NCBI RefSeq assembly: GCF_029227915.1
Contig: NC_079876.1
Coordinates: forward strand, 5,890,001-5,954,000
Source: Hydractinia symbiolongicarpus
Taxonomy: Eukaryota; Cnidaria; Hydrozoa; Anthoathecata; Hydractiniidae
Length of the DNA: 64,000 nucleotides
Direction: 5' to 3'
Shown: piece by piece, positions 1 through 10,368 of the stretch
Position numbering within the stretch: position 1 is the stretch's first letter
Layout: the number at the start of each line of letters is the position of its first letter
Made by a program: the position numbers and the translations under genes
Notes under the pieces: model-generated
Database searches by the model: none
Told to the model about the DNA's origin: nothing
Seen by the model: the letters and a program-made list of their open reading frames with translations, nothing else

Positions 1-113
1 CGTGCAATAGATTTTAGAAAACCCTATTCCTTAATTTCGATGCTTACTTAAAAAAATAAAGTTCTGTGTTAAATCAATGTAATTTAGTAATTCATTTAAA
101 TCAATTTATATTT

Positions 114-1247
114 TTAGTTTGTGAACTCAATACTATCGTCACTGATTTCATTTGAATAATCACAACTCTCATAATCTACACATGGATCACATAGCCCAAA
201 TTTCTCACAAAATTTTACTGTTTGTTGACGAGACTTCAAATTTGATTTGCTGTCTAGTTTAATAACAGCTAAATTTTCTCTAAATTTACTGCAAAAATTG
301 CTTGCTTCAGTCATCATGTAAAAATTTTGTTCCTTCTCGAAATTTTCAAACGTGTCAACCTTCCCTGACTTCTTCATGTAATGATCAGTTGCTTTTAAGA
401 CTGACAACCATTGTAGATCATACTTTAAAACTACCTCTGAACTTGGCGAATCAAAGTTTAGTATTTGCATAAAATCATTAGATGGTAAACATTTTCCAAG
501 TGCTAAAAACTTTGTGCTCTCTTTTGAATCATGCTGCACCAATGCTGCAAATTTGACATGATGGTGGGCAGCAAACCAGTATGTTGGTTTTAACAAACGA
601 AGTAACTCTTCTGCTGGATCATTGTCAATTAAATACTTCTGAATCGGTTCCTCTCGTAGCCATGGTTTTTGCTCGTAAATTTGCTCAATATCACCATACT
701 TTTGTATATTAGAAGGCCAATCATGACTTAAAAATATATCAATGGGACTACCTTCCAAGTGTTTAAGTTTTGCAGTAGTAATTTGTTTTATATGATAAAA
801 TGACCTCTTTGTACTTTCATTAAATGGCGGTTTTTCAAAGTAGCCTTTGTGGAAGTCATTTGTGTTAAATATTCCTGACATACCAGCTATACGAATACCA
901 CCAACATTGATCACTCCAGCATATCCTAAGTAGTAAATATTTTCAGCTACCCAACCCCCATAAGGAAGTTCCCATAGATGATTGGCAGCTTCATGATTTC
1001 CACCAATGAATATCGTCAGCAACGGAGCTTTTTTACGACCAGCATAGTAATCGTGAAAGTCTTTCATCTGACGATACTTCTTTGGAACAGCCATACTCAT
1101 CAAATCGTCATGATTACGAGTTGCTTGAAAATCGCCACAACATATCAAAAAGTCAATTTTAATACTTTCTTTTTTTTCAACATGATCAATCAAACTATAT
1201 ATCAAATCAAGATCACCGTGCGTACAACCTTGGACAGCAAATTTCAT
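114..1247 (-). CDS. DBR1: Lariat debranching enzyme, intronless CDS (377 aa)
   Basis: Metallophosphoesterase that cleaves the 2'-5' branch of excised intron lariats in the nucleus so that introns can be degraded. All the family's metal-site motifs are visible: C8 and H10 in 'GCTHGDLD', D39 in 'CCGDFQA', N84-H85 in 'GGNHEA', H175 in 'FLSHDWP', and H228/H230 in 'AAHHHVKFAAL'. The Cys at position 8 is the DBR1-specific ligand. The diagnostic 'ELPYGGWV' and 'NIYYLG' blocks also match. The start is set at the ATG giving MKFAVQGC, which aligns with the family N-terminus; an in-frame ATG 12 codons upstream gives an extension unlike the family. The catalytic core and the C-terminal 'FCEKFG' block are present. 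The tail is much shorter than in vertebrates (about 540 aa) and close to the shorter fungal length. The whole CDS is one exon, which is unusual beside the intron-rich genes here. A retrocopy is possible, but no frame damage is visible. Confidence 0.96.
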   Translation of the reverse strand: MKFAVQGCTHGDLDLIYSLIDHVEKKESIKIDFLICCGDFQATRNHDDLMSMAVPKKYRQMKDFHDYYAGRKKAPLLTIFIGGNHEAANHLWELPYGGWVAENIYYLGYAGVINVGGIRIAGMSGIFNTNDFHKGYFEKPPFNESTKRSFYHIKQITTAKLKHLEGSPIDIFLSHDWPSNIQKYGDIEQIYEQKPWLREEPIQKYLIDNDPAEELLRLLKPTYWFAAHHHVKFAALVQHDSKESTKFLALGKCLPSNDFMQILNFDSPSSEVVLKYDLQWLSVLKATDHYMKKSGKVDTFENFEKEQNFYMMTEASNFCSKFRENLAVIKLDSKSNLKSRQQTVKFCEKFGLCDPCVDYESCDYSNEISDDSIEFTN

Positions 1248-1836
1248 CTCTTTATTTTTGTATCTAAAAAATAATCCATGCATACATTTATACTGAAAGT
1301 TAATGTTTTGCTTTATGGGTAAATACCATTGACAAAAATTGACATAAATTAGAGTATGATGCTAACTCATAAAAAAAAGAAATTACTAAATTCACAAGAC
1401 TTTCGAAGAATAGAAAAAAATAAATAAACGGGGCAATAAAAAGGGCATTTTCAGAAATATCCATAAATATGAGCTCATGAAAACAAGTTCATTACATTAA
1501 AATAAATGTTTCCTCCATTTGGATACGTTTGCAAGTTATCAAAACTGTTTTTTACATCTTTATTATATATTTAAAAGGATTAACTTTCAAATTTTGCATT
1601 TGGTAGCTGCTGTTATAGACAAAAAAAACAATTTTTAGCGATGCATAAAATAAGAACAAAATATTTAATTGGCATATTCTAACAAAAATAACTGCAGGCT
1701 GATATTAAAATAAAAATATTAGAAGAAAAAAGAGCTACAATATAAAAAAGAAAAAATTTATTGAAATTAAAAAAGAAGAAAACATGGCTATTATTATTAT
1801 TCTAATTAGGATTAAATTTAAAACTTGAAAAGGCAT
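1248..1836. other. Spacer between DBR1 5' end and ISOC stop
   Basis: AT-rich spacer without coding potential. It should contain the DBR1 promoter and 5'UTR and the 3'UTR of the isochorismatase-domain gene. An AATAAA polyadenylation signal on the minus strand (TTTATT at 1757-1762) lies about 75 bases after that gene's stop. No promoter motif was recognised. Confidence 0.5.
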
Positions 1837-2430
1837 TTACAACTTTGGGACTAGTCCTTGGTATGGAGCTGATTCCATAATCAATTTTTGTAATTCACGA
1901 AAATTTGGATGTTTAGCATCTTGCAACAACAGAAATAATAACGATTCACTGGTTGTAATGAAGCCACCACTTTGACGTATCCTTTCAAAAGCAATCATTC
2001 GATCAGTCATACTTCTGGAAGATGTACTATCAGCAACAATATGCACATCATAACCCATCTCTAAGAAATCCAATGCTGTTTGTTGAACACAAACGTGAGC
2101 TTCTAAACCAAACAAAACAACTGACTTAAGATCTGGCCGTTTATCTTTCAAATGATTGATGACCTCTGGTGTTGCCATTGAAAAAAGTGTTTTCTCAAAC
2201 ACGGTTGCATTTGTAACATCAAGTTCAGGAACAATATGACCAAGACCTTTAGGATATTGTTCTGTAGCAACCAGAGGAATTTTGAGTGTGTTTGCAGCTG
2301 TAATCAAACGTTCTGCAACAACACAAATTTCAGGAAAATACGCAATGGAAGGTCGAAACTTTTCTTGAATATCACAAAGCAAAAATGCTGTTGCATCTGT
2401 ACACATTTTACCAATTCTACGGACAGCCAT
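1837..2430 (-). CDS. ISOC1: Isochorismatase domain-containing protein, ISOC1/ISOC2 type (197 aa)
   Basis: Cysteine-hydrolase fold protein of the animal ISOC1/ISOC2 family. The physiological substrate is not established; family members are reported in cytosol, peroxisome or mitochondrion. The full domain is present. The predicted D-K-C triad is D20 in 'LLCDIQEKF', K80 in 'FEKTLFSM' and C114 in 'GLEAHVCVQQTAL'. The family blocks 'TEQYPKGLG', 'VADSTSSRSMTDRM', 'TTSESLLF' and 'HPNFRELQKLI' are all there. By eye the central blocks are nearer ISOC1 than ISOC2, but the protein lacks the long N-terminal extension of human ISOC1 and has ISOC2-like length, so the symbol is provisional. The start ATG lies nine residues before the domain, with no better upstream candidate. 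Single exon, same strand as DBR1, 589 bases upstream of it. Confidence 0.93.
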   Translation of the reverse strand: MAVRRIGKMCTDATAFLLCDIQEKFRPSIAYFPEICVVAERLITAANTLKIPLVATEQYPKGLGHIVPELDVTNATVFEKTLFSMATPEVINHLKDKRPDLKSVVLFGLEAHVCVQQTALDFLEMGYDVHIVADSTSSRSMTDRMIAFERIRQSGGFITTSESLLFLLLQDAKHPNFRELQKLIMESAPYQGLVPKL

Positions 2431-3055
2431 TTTTATCTAATACATATAAGAACAAAAATAATTAAACAGTGAAAATATAAGACACTTTGAACCAGCAACA
2501 AAGTATTCTTATTACTTTCTAGGAACTGTTTTTAAAATATTGCAGCGTTCGAATTAACGGTCCGCGAATTGCGATTAACAAGTCATTTTTTTTCTTCACA
2601 AATCAAATTTGCCTGACAAACAAGAAATTCGCAGATTGAAACTCAGTATTTAAAAATGTGTATTGCGCATAAATTTTATTTTCGGTGTTTTAAAGTTTCT
2701 TTATTATTGCAAAAAGTAAAAAATAAGCCTGTGAATAAAAAAATGTGTATGCAAGAATATAAATCAATTAAATCATGGAAAAAAGAAAGAAAAGCTTCTT
2801 CGTTTTACAAGCTGCTTTTTAAGTTTCACTTTTGCTCAAAAAACGTGGCTGTGAAAACAATTTTAACGAAGTTTAAACTTGTATAACTAAGAAAGAAGAA
2901 GAAATTGCTCGTAAATATTTTGTTACTATTTAGGGTCATTTCCTGAGACGAAGTTCTCATATCGCCATATTTAATTACAAAACTATTATAAAAATTTCTT
3001 GCAAAGCTTTTGCTGTATTTTGTTATAAATCCTACAAAAAACCATATCACAAAAC
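2431..3055. other. Upstream region of ISOC gene, nothing recognised
   Basis: AT-rich flank. It should contain the promoter of the minus-strand ISOC gene. The short open frames here (for example 2656-2886) have low-complexity Lys/Phe-rich composition and no family signature, so they are not called. Confidence 0.4.
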
Positions 3056-3057
3056 AT

Positions 3058-3260
3058 TAAATGTGATTGTCCAGGGGAATTTGATTAGCGTTAATAGCCA
3101 ACATTAGCGCTATTTTCCATTGATAATTAATAATAATAATTAATCTCATGTTAACGCTATACGCTTTAATTATTGTTATTTCTTTTGTTCTTTGTAGAGA
3201 TTTAACGTTAAAATTTAATGCTAAGTTGTTTGTTATCAATTTACCCTGGACAGTCACAAA
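3058..3260. mobile_element. MITE-like element with TIRs, about 200 bp
   Basis: The left end reads tgtgattgtccaggggaatt and the right end reads ttaccctggacagtcacaaa. These are inverted copies of one terminal repeat, about 20 bp with a few mismatches. The interior is rich in 'ttaacgctat', 'taacgttaa' and 'agcgctatt' words. The same TIR bounds the larger element at 7709-9050, so this looks like a short non-autonomous relative. A clear target duplication was not resolved. Confidence 0.65.
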
Positions 3261-3308
3261 TGTCATTAACATCTGGCATTTAATGTTCCCTAATTTAATA
3301 TAAGCTGA

Positions 3309-3348
3309 AATATTGTTTCTCCCATAAATTTATGGGAGAAACAATATT
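3309..3348. repeat. Perfect 40-bp palindrome (20-bp arms, no spacer)
   Basis: The left arm 3309-3328 (aatattgtttctcccataaa) is followed directly by its exact reverse complement at 3329-3348. It lies about 50 bp from the right end of the MITE-like element. It could be a cruciform, or a fused end-to-end pair of transposon termini. Confidence 0.9.
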
Positions 3349-6159
3349 ATAGATAGAAAGTTTAATTAAGGTCTTCCCTGACAACTTTTTCTACATGGTT
3401 GTAATTCCCAACTGTATGGTGTACATTACTGGGCTAATGGATAATTGAAAACACTTCCTTAAAGTGTACTGCGATCGCACGCCTACTGCAAGCTAAAAAA
3501 AAAAAAACATAAATGCTGAAAAAATTATTGTAATTTTCGTGGATTACTTTCAATTATCAATTCGAACACTGTATTATCTTTCAGGTGACTCTATGTTAAT
3601 GTAACTTTACATGTACATGATAGTTATCACCTTTCCACAAGCTTTCCGTTTTGTCAGAACTTTTGTTGTCTGTTAACCTACTGTTAAATACATATATATT
3701 ATATTTCTTCATGTTCATTTAGGTGATTAGTTATCTGGCTACATCTATTTGTTTACTCTGAACAGAGAATGTTTCACCCAATCAGACCTCCGATCATGAC
3801 AGGCAAATACAATCAATGTACATCATATTGAACAAGAACTAATTTGCGCATCACTGACATACTTCTTGAGTCACTACTATGCAGTATGTCTCACATAGCA
3901 TGTCCCACACATGAACTCTACTTACCTTTTTCTCTAGAACTTTCATACACATATACAAAGCCACAGAAATTGGTAGCAACTATATAAAATTTTTAAAAAT
4001 ATATAACAGATTTTTATGATGAGAGTAAGACCCAAGACACCCTTTCATGACACATCCTGCAGTAACTTAATAGTACCTATGTTGAGAAACACTAGGATAT
4101 AAAATCAGGGGAAAGCGTGATTTAGCAGTTTCCTAGTCTTTAAAATGCGAAAAATTAGTGTTTTTTTTACTTGGCACCAGATGGTTTACCAAAAATGCTA
4201 TTTAGGAAGTTTTACATTACCTATACAATATATTTTAAAAGCAAATCCACAAAGATGAGTGTTAGTTATTTAATACAGAATTGATAAGGTCCTCCTTTAA
4301 ACTTTAAACGCGATTGTTGCAGTACGCAGTTATCTTTTTAAACCTTGTTGTTTACAAATTTTATAGACTTCTGAACATTGTCACATGCAGGTTATTGTTA
4401 TTGGAACAATAAGTTTCTTTGCTCTTTTTTATTTTTTTGCAATGTAATTTATTTTCTCTGAAACACAAAGTTCTATTACGAAACGCAGAAGCTTACATTC
4501 AGACTGTACTGTAACTTGCTCTTCTAATGTCACCCATACCGCCCCTGTGCATTTCATGTAAGTAAAGGAATTTTGCACTTATACTCTTTACCTCCGGGAA
4601 GTTTAATTTTTTAAGATTATATATTCACTACCTTCGCATTACTGATGAGTGTGATTTATCATGTACGTACCTAAATGCTAAATGATAAATATTTGAGATA
4701 AATCTGTAACATTGTGTGTAACTGAAAAAATGTAAATTTGATTGCGATCTCAGTTACTTAATGTGTAATACAGAAAAAATGTTAGGGGAAAGTTTCACCC
4801 TTACCCTTTAGTTGCAGAGGGATTAAAAGCCCCCTATTTTTAAAACAACACCTTTTTTATCAGGTACTCCACCCTTTCTTAATTTTAAAGTAACTACCCT
4901 TATATAAACATTTAGTTAAAGTTATATTTAAAGACATTAGAGAGAACTTTTTTCTTACCTACCAAACCTTAGCAATGTTAAATTGACAGTGAGAAAAAGT
5001 TCTAGCAAATTAAATTGTGCTCTTGCTTATTCCTAAATATACCTGGTATTTTTAGAACTTTCAGCAATGTCTCTAATGCATAGACAAGTCTCTCTAATAT
5101 TCTAACCTTGTCAATTTTGAAAATTTCCACAAGCTTAGTTTACTGAGTTTACTGAATCTTTTCACAATTGCCAACTTCAAATGATTTTTTCTAACAGGCT
5201 TGGACAGGCATAAACAATAACTTAGATATATTAATAAATGTACGATGAAACATGCTTCTTCAATTAAATGATCTGTCTTACTTGAAGTAGGCAACCTAAG
5301 AAGCAATAATTTATTCCGAAATATAGAGTAATATACAACAACCCCTATTCGCTAAATCCCACACTTTTTACTTAGAAATTTTCAACTTTCTTATTTTCTC
5401 AATATTTCAGAAAGTCCACATTTTCTTGCGTTTTATCCGTCGAAATCCACCATTTTATATAGTTTATTTTTCTGATTAAACCCAATTTAGGGTCATCTCC
5501 CGTATGGAAAAAGGTCCCTTAAACATGTGTTGCCACAAATCCCATTTATCAAAACTCATAGCAAAAAAAGAAGAGTAAATTATATAACTATATATGTTTA
5601 ATTTTGTGAATAATTAATAAATGTCTATACCTTTTGCCACAAGAATATACAAGTAGCGCTAAAAAACATTATTTATTCAGCCTTTTAAACAGCTACGAAA
5701 CAACAATCTGCGTGTGGATACTCTTCCAAAACAAGTTTTGATACAAGATGAACACTTTTTACCAGATGTTTAGATCACACTGGCAAAAAACCTATGGCAA
5801 TTTTTAATCTTAGTCAACCAAGTTCTTGCTTTTGACCGAAGTCCTGCTCAAATTTCTTCTCTATTATGTTAGTAATGCAGGAATTTATGGGCTTCTATTT
5901 TGCACAATGCGCTATTTTCTGCTTGCTGTACAGTGCCTAAACCTCTTCATGTTCCCGTAAATTTTAACCTGGATAGCAAGGTAAAGTCAATGTTTTTTTC
6001 TATTTTTATTTTTATATTAGTTAACTAGTCGAAATGGCATGTTGAAAAAATCACTTAATTAGGGTAAGAATAGAAAAGAGAACTGTCACTCAAATTTCAA
6101 TGACTTTAACAAAATCTTACAAAATAAAATAAAATTAGTAACCATTGTCTCTAATATGT
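3349..6159. other. Intergenic, non-coding; one interspersed repeat fragment
   Basis: No gene is supported. About 4785-4910 contains a C-rich block ('gccccctatttttaaaaca') whose reverse complement resembles about 22370-22460 in an EFCAB7 intron, so both are probably copies of one interspersed repeat. The remainder is AT-rich sequence without recognisable structure. Confidence 0.4.
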
Positions 6160-6545
6160 TTTAACGATGATCAAAAAAATGTATAGGATCATGTACTTTT
6201 GATGAACATATGAAGAGATATTGAAGTTTAAAGGTTTTCTGATGACGTCATCAACCCATCAGTTCCAAAATGGGTGGGTTGACACAGCTTTAGGAAAATT
6301 GGTCCTAATCTGGAAAGACGTCAGTTACTTTCCACTGGTTTGCAAGTTATTTAGCGTTAAACTTAAATGTGCAGGCAATGGCTTCACTAATCTTTCCTTT
6401 GAAGTTACTATTGTTTTAACATTAAAGTTTGGCAAATTACAGAGCAATTTCATAGGTGATGTTTTAGATTTAGTTAAAGAAAATTGTAAAAAATATAATC
6501 GACTTCGCAAAAGTCACAGACAGACAGACAGAGAGACAGAAACTT
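6160..6545 (+). repeat. Interspersed repeat family A, copy 1
   Basis: The copy starts with 'aacgatgatcaaaaaaatgtataggatcatgtac', continues through 'ggttttctgatgacgtcatcaac' and 'ttggtcctaatctgg', and ends in a CAGACAGACAGAGAGACAGA microsatellite tail. The same ordered blocks recur at about 6740-7176 and 47957-48700 and, on the minus strand, at about 49440-49690. It carries palindromic TGACGTCA words. The superfamily is unknown; a SINE or other non-autonomous element is plausible. The open frames in it (for example 6221-6547) are not genes. Confidence 0.7.
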
Positions 6546-6739
6546 AGAGACAATAAGGCTGATAGAAAAACCCACTTAGGCAGAGAAAAATAGAAAACAG
6601 CCGTACTTAAATTTTGATGACGACAGCAGTGTCCGATTAAAATAATGCATAAAAACATGTATATACATTCAACGAACAGATGCATAAGCAGATATATATA
6701 TACGTTTAAAAAAGTCTCCCCAAAGTACAAAAAAATTGC

Positions 6740-7176
6740 CTTTAACGTATAGATCTTTGCCTTCAACGTATAGATCTTGAAACGCTGATCAAGAAAATGT
6801 ATAAGAGGGTGAGCTTTTGGCAAATGGTTACCGAGATATTGAGGTTGAAAGGTTTTTTGATGACGTCATCTATCCTCTATATTTTAAAGCGGGTTCGGGA
6901 CACAGGTTTAAAAAACTTACCTAAATTAATCCCAGGGTGTCCCTAGTTATGCACGCAGTGAAAAGTGCCTGACGTCATCACTTCATTTTCAAGTTATTTG
7001 GTACCAAGTTTAAAGTGCATTGTAATGGTTTCATTAATTTAAATTAAGATATTGACGTTAAATTAGTGCTATTGACATTGACATTCATTTTCGGCTACTT
7101 CAAAGGAAAATGAACACATTCACTTTGCCTGTTACAGAGAGACAGACGTACACTCCCTGTATTATTATATAGATTT
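6740..7176 (+). repeat. Interspersed repeat family A, copy 2
   Basis: This copy shares 'aacgtatagatcttgaaacgctgatcaagaaaatgtata', 'ggttttttgatgacgtcatc', 'aatggtttcattaattt' and 'gacgttaa' with copies 1 and 3. It ends in 'ttacagagagacagacgtacactccctgtattattatata', a tail also seen near 63760. Confidence 0.7.
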
Positions 7177-7639
7177 ATACTTGTTTTTTTGCGTTGCATA
7201 CATGTTTTATCATTCCTAGGGTTTCCTGGGACATAAATGCATATATTCATGCACCAGGCCAAGTTTCGTCTGCATTACAACTTTTAATAGTATAGGTGTT
7301 TTAGCCTGTGCCTGTCCTTTGTGATGATGATCAATGCGAGTGTCAAAGTGTAAACAATACAAATTCTGATGATGCGAGCATTGCTATATGTTTTTCTACA
7401 TTTTCGCAGACTTTGTTACTGAAAACCTACAAAGTTATTTCTGGGAGATACTAGCAGTACAAGAAATTACATGTCCGTCTCTTAATTACAGTTTAACACA
7501 AACAGGCTATATATATACCCTTCACCTCATGCCTTATATAAATAATATTCAGTCTGTCTCTATATGCAATTTTTGACACTTTAATAACTCATCTTCAGTA
7601 CCTGTTACAAGCTCATCTCCATTCTTGTACAAGCATTAA

Positions 7640-7672
7640 AACAAACACACACACACAACAACAACAACAACA
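7640..7672. repeat. (CA)n / (ACA)n microsatellite
   Basis: A compound simple repeat of 'acacacacacac' followed by 'aacaacaacaacaac'. Confidence 0.85.
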
Positions 7673-7708
7673 ATTACATGGTATAATAAAACAGCTTTGT
7701 TTTTATAT

Positions 7709-9050
7709 ATGTGACTGTCCAGAGGAATTTGATAACAAACAATTAGTGTTAAATTTTAACGTTATATCGCTATGAAGAACAAAAGAAATAAAGCTAATTA
7801 ATGCTAGAAAAAGTCCACTTTAACGTTATAGAGCTAATGTTGGCTAATAAGGTTAATAGCACTAAATAAATGTTACAAGCGTTAATATAATTTAACATTG
7901 TCTACAGATTCTCAAGCTTTTTTAAATAATAAGGCCAAGTCATGACTTAATATAAGGATGGATCTTTGTTGCGCATTCTTTTTGCGGCTGTAGAAAAGTG
8001 GGGGACGTCTGAATCGTGAACCCCAATGATGATCGAGCGTCTACTGGTATAGTGACTCCCTCAATCTTAACTTCCTTTTCTACATGTTCGAAATAGTATG
8101 CATGACTATAATTTCATTAACTAACTAAATAACTGCATTTTCATAAATTTATTGTTTATTTTTCAGATCATAACAAGCAAATATGAAAAATATGCTTCGT
8201 TTTCAAATTTATAAAAAAAATCTTTATCCATGTGACTTAAATAAAACATCAAAATTCATTCGGAAATTTCAGCTATATTATAAAATTTATACAAAAAAAA
8301 AAATATATATATATATACCGCACGTGGGTTTTGTTTATAAAATTGTTTGGATAACACTTTTGGTATAAAAAAATCCATTAAATTCTGACCTGCTATGGTT
8401 TCCAATTGTTTTGTCAAATAAAGAAATTATCTGCAATTAAATCCATGATAAAATGTCTGTTCCGCCTGTAAGTGCAGTTTTGCAGACTTGCTTCATCCGT
8501 GCTCTGTCAGCGTTCACCTCCACATTAGTTAAGAACCGCATGGCTGGATTTCTTGTGTAAGACCTGGTTACCAAAGACGAAGGGGCCAGGCAAAAGAGAT
8601 TTATGTCTACGTAGTTCTTAACTAAATCAGCAGTTGGTGAATTAGGATTAAAAGGACCAGGACTATTCAATAAGATCTAAAAGTGTGCCATCAAGACAAA
8701 AATCTATCTAACATTTTGCCCAACGGAAGGTCGAAATGAGCTACAGGCAGTAAGTCGTGCAGGAAAGGTCTCAGCTCTGTTCGTATTATTTGACATGCGG
8801 TGAAAAACAAATTTTGCTGACACACGAAAATTTAAAATGGAATATTCAAGCTTTTTAACGTTAATAGCGCTATTTTAACGCTAATTATTATTATCGTCTT
8901 AACGTTATTATCATTACAAAAACAATTTTTAATAGCGCTATTGACATTATAGCGTCAATTGTTAGCACTAAAGCGTTAACATTAGCGCTTTAAACACTAA
9001 TTAACGCTAAGTGGTTGTTATCACATTCCCTTGGACAGTCACATATAGTA
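7709..9050. mobile_element. DNA transposon relic with about 30-bp TIRs, 1.3 kb
   Basis: The left end 'atgtgactgtccagaggaatttgataacaa' and the reverse complement of the right end ('ttgttatcacattcccttggacagtcacat') agree at about 27 of 30 positions. Both ends abut TA-rich flanks ('ta|tatgtga ... tcacata|ta'), consistent with a TA target duplication of Tc1/mariner type, though low complexity makes that uncertain. The subterminal arms are full of 'agcgctatt' and 'taacgctaa' words, as in the MITE at 3058-3260. The interior has a 78-codon minus-strand open frame (8437-8670) with no recognisable transposase signature. Confidence 0.65.
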
Positions 9051-9094
9051 GTAGAATTTATTTTTACCAACAATATACAGTGAATCTCGTGTAT

Positions 9095-9445
9095 ATATTC
9101 AGCGATTCGGTTTGGTTCCTATTTTAGGTGAAGAGAGTGCAGAGCTAGGCACATTTTGGAGTTTTAAGAACAATGTTAGGAAGTTTGAGCAAAGATATTT
9201 TTTTGGAGCAAAATCTAGATAGCTAAGCATCATTTCCAGACAGTTTTTTATTGTGGTTACCTTTCATTAGCTAATTATTCTTCCGTTCACATTTTTTAGC
9301 ACTCTTCCCACTACAAATTAGGTTTGTTTTCACCCTGCAAAATTTTAAAAATGGCGGATGTAGCATAAATGTGATTCGTCAACTAAGCAAAATGTCAATC
9401 ATCACTACGGCAACAAAGCTGAACCGAATCGCCGAATAGGCCTAT
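9095..9445. mobile_element. MITE candidate with about 20-bp TIRs
   Basis: 'tattcagcgattcggtt' near 9098 is mirrored by 'aaccgaatcgccgaata' near 9424, an inverted repeat with one mismatch over about 17 bp and about 330 bp apart. The interior is non-coding. Size and structure fit a miniature inverted-repeat element; the superfamily is unknown. Confidence 0.5.
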
Positions 9446-10202
9446 AAAATTCTGGGCCACGTCAGGGAAAACAACAAATTAGGATATCATAAACTAATTA
9501 GGCTATTAGCTAAATTAGGAGAACTTTGCTATGCTAACCTAATTAGGCTATGAAAATTTTTCAAAAGCAAAAAATCACTGTTAACGCGCTATCCACATCT
9601 TTATTTCCCACTCTTTGTGCGTGTGTAATATATAAATAAAATACTTTGAGTTCGATTACTTTTTTAATTGGGAGGTAGATAAGCTTTTAACCACATTGTT
9701 CTAAGGATTTCCAGTAAATCAATGCTCTAAAGCTACCTGGATACTAAACCATAAAAGACTGGAACTCTCAAACTTATGATACAAGAGATTATTATTATTT
9801 AAGTTACTCTTACGATTCAGGAAAACTCTAACAGAATTGGGTATAATCAGTTGAAGCAGTTTTTTTTGCACCATTTAGGACCCAGCTAACGATTTGGTCA
9901 GATCGCCAGCCACCTGTTCTACGGTGTGTGTGGCTGCTGTGGAACGGGCCAGTGTTTCCAAGAATTCTAATTCTTACCACCATTGAAGTAAAATTGTTAG
10001 CTCGCGCTCGGCCATCAAACGGAAAATGCGATACCTATTGAATAAACCCAACCGTCCCGAGGGGTATAATTTGCCATCTTTCATTTTGTTTGTTTATACA
10101 TGAATCGCGTGTTATTAAATTAAAAGTGTTGCTAGACAGATTGAGGCTGCAAATTCTTGTTAGAAGCGCAGCGAAACCTACGTTCGTTTATAGCTTGAAG
10201 CA
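9446..10202 (+). promoter_or_regulatory. EFCAB7 upstream region and 5'UTR
   Basis: Non-coding flank ahead of the EFCAB7 start codon. 9880-10060 is relatively GC-rich for this window, as expected of a promoter. No canonical RFX X-box was found here, although one would be plausible for a ciliary gene. The transcription start cannot be fixed from sequence. Confidence 0.35.
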
Positions 10203-10368
10203 ATGTCCCGACATTCAAGCAAACATTCTATCAACGCTAACAGGAAATCATCAGTAAGAAGAAACGAAGAAGATGATGATGCTTATCTCGAAGAATGCGA
10301 AGGAATTTATTTATCAGTTATGCAGAATTTAGAAGAAGAAATATCGTCTCCAGAGGAACTAATTTTGC
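10203..10368 (+). CDS. EFCAB7: EFCAB7 exon 1 (start codon, codons 1-55)
   Basis: This small exon is separated by 8.3 kb from exon 2. It encodes a Ser/Arg-rich N-terminus followed by 'DDDAYLEECEGIYLSVMQNL', which matches the conserved 'AAYLTVF' region of EFCAB7, then 'EELIL'. The donor 'C|gtaagt' leaves one base. Joined to 'TG CTT CAG CAT' at 18714 it continues the family's 'QLYLALQHAG' block without a gap. The ATG at 10203 is the only in-frame candidate that fits. Confidence 0.9.

Noticed and set aside
8437-8670. 77-codon minus-strand frame as a gene
   Set aside because: It lies inside a TIR-bounded element, has no start context, domain or splice support, and composition is not decisive.
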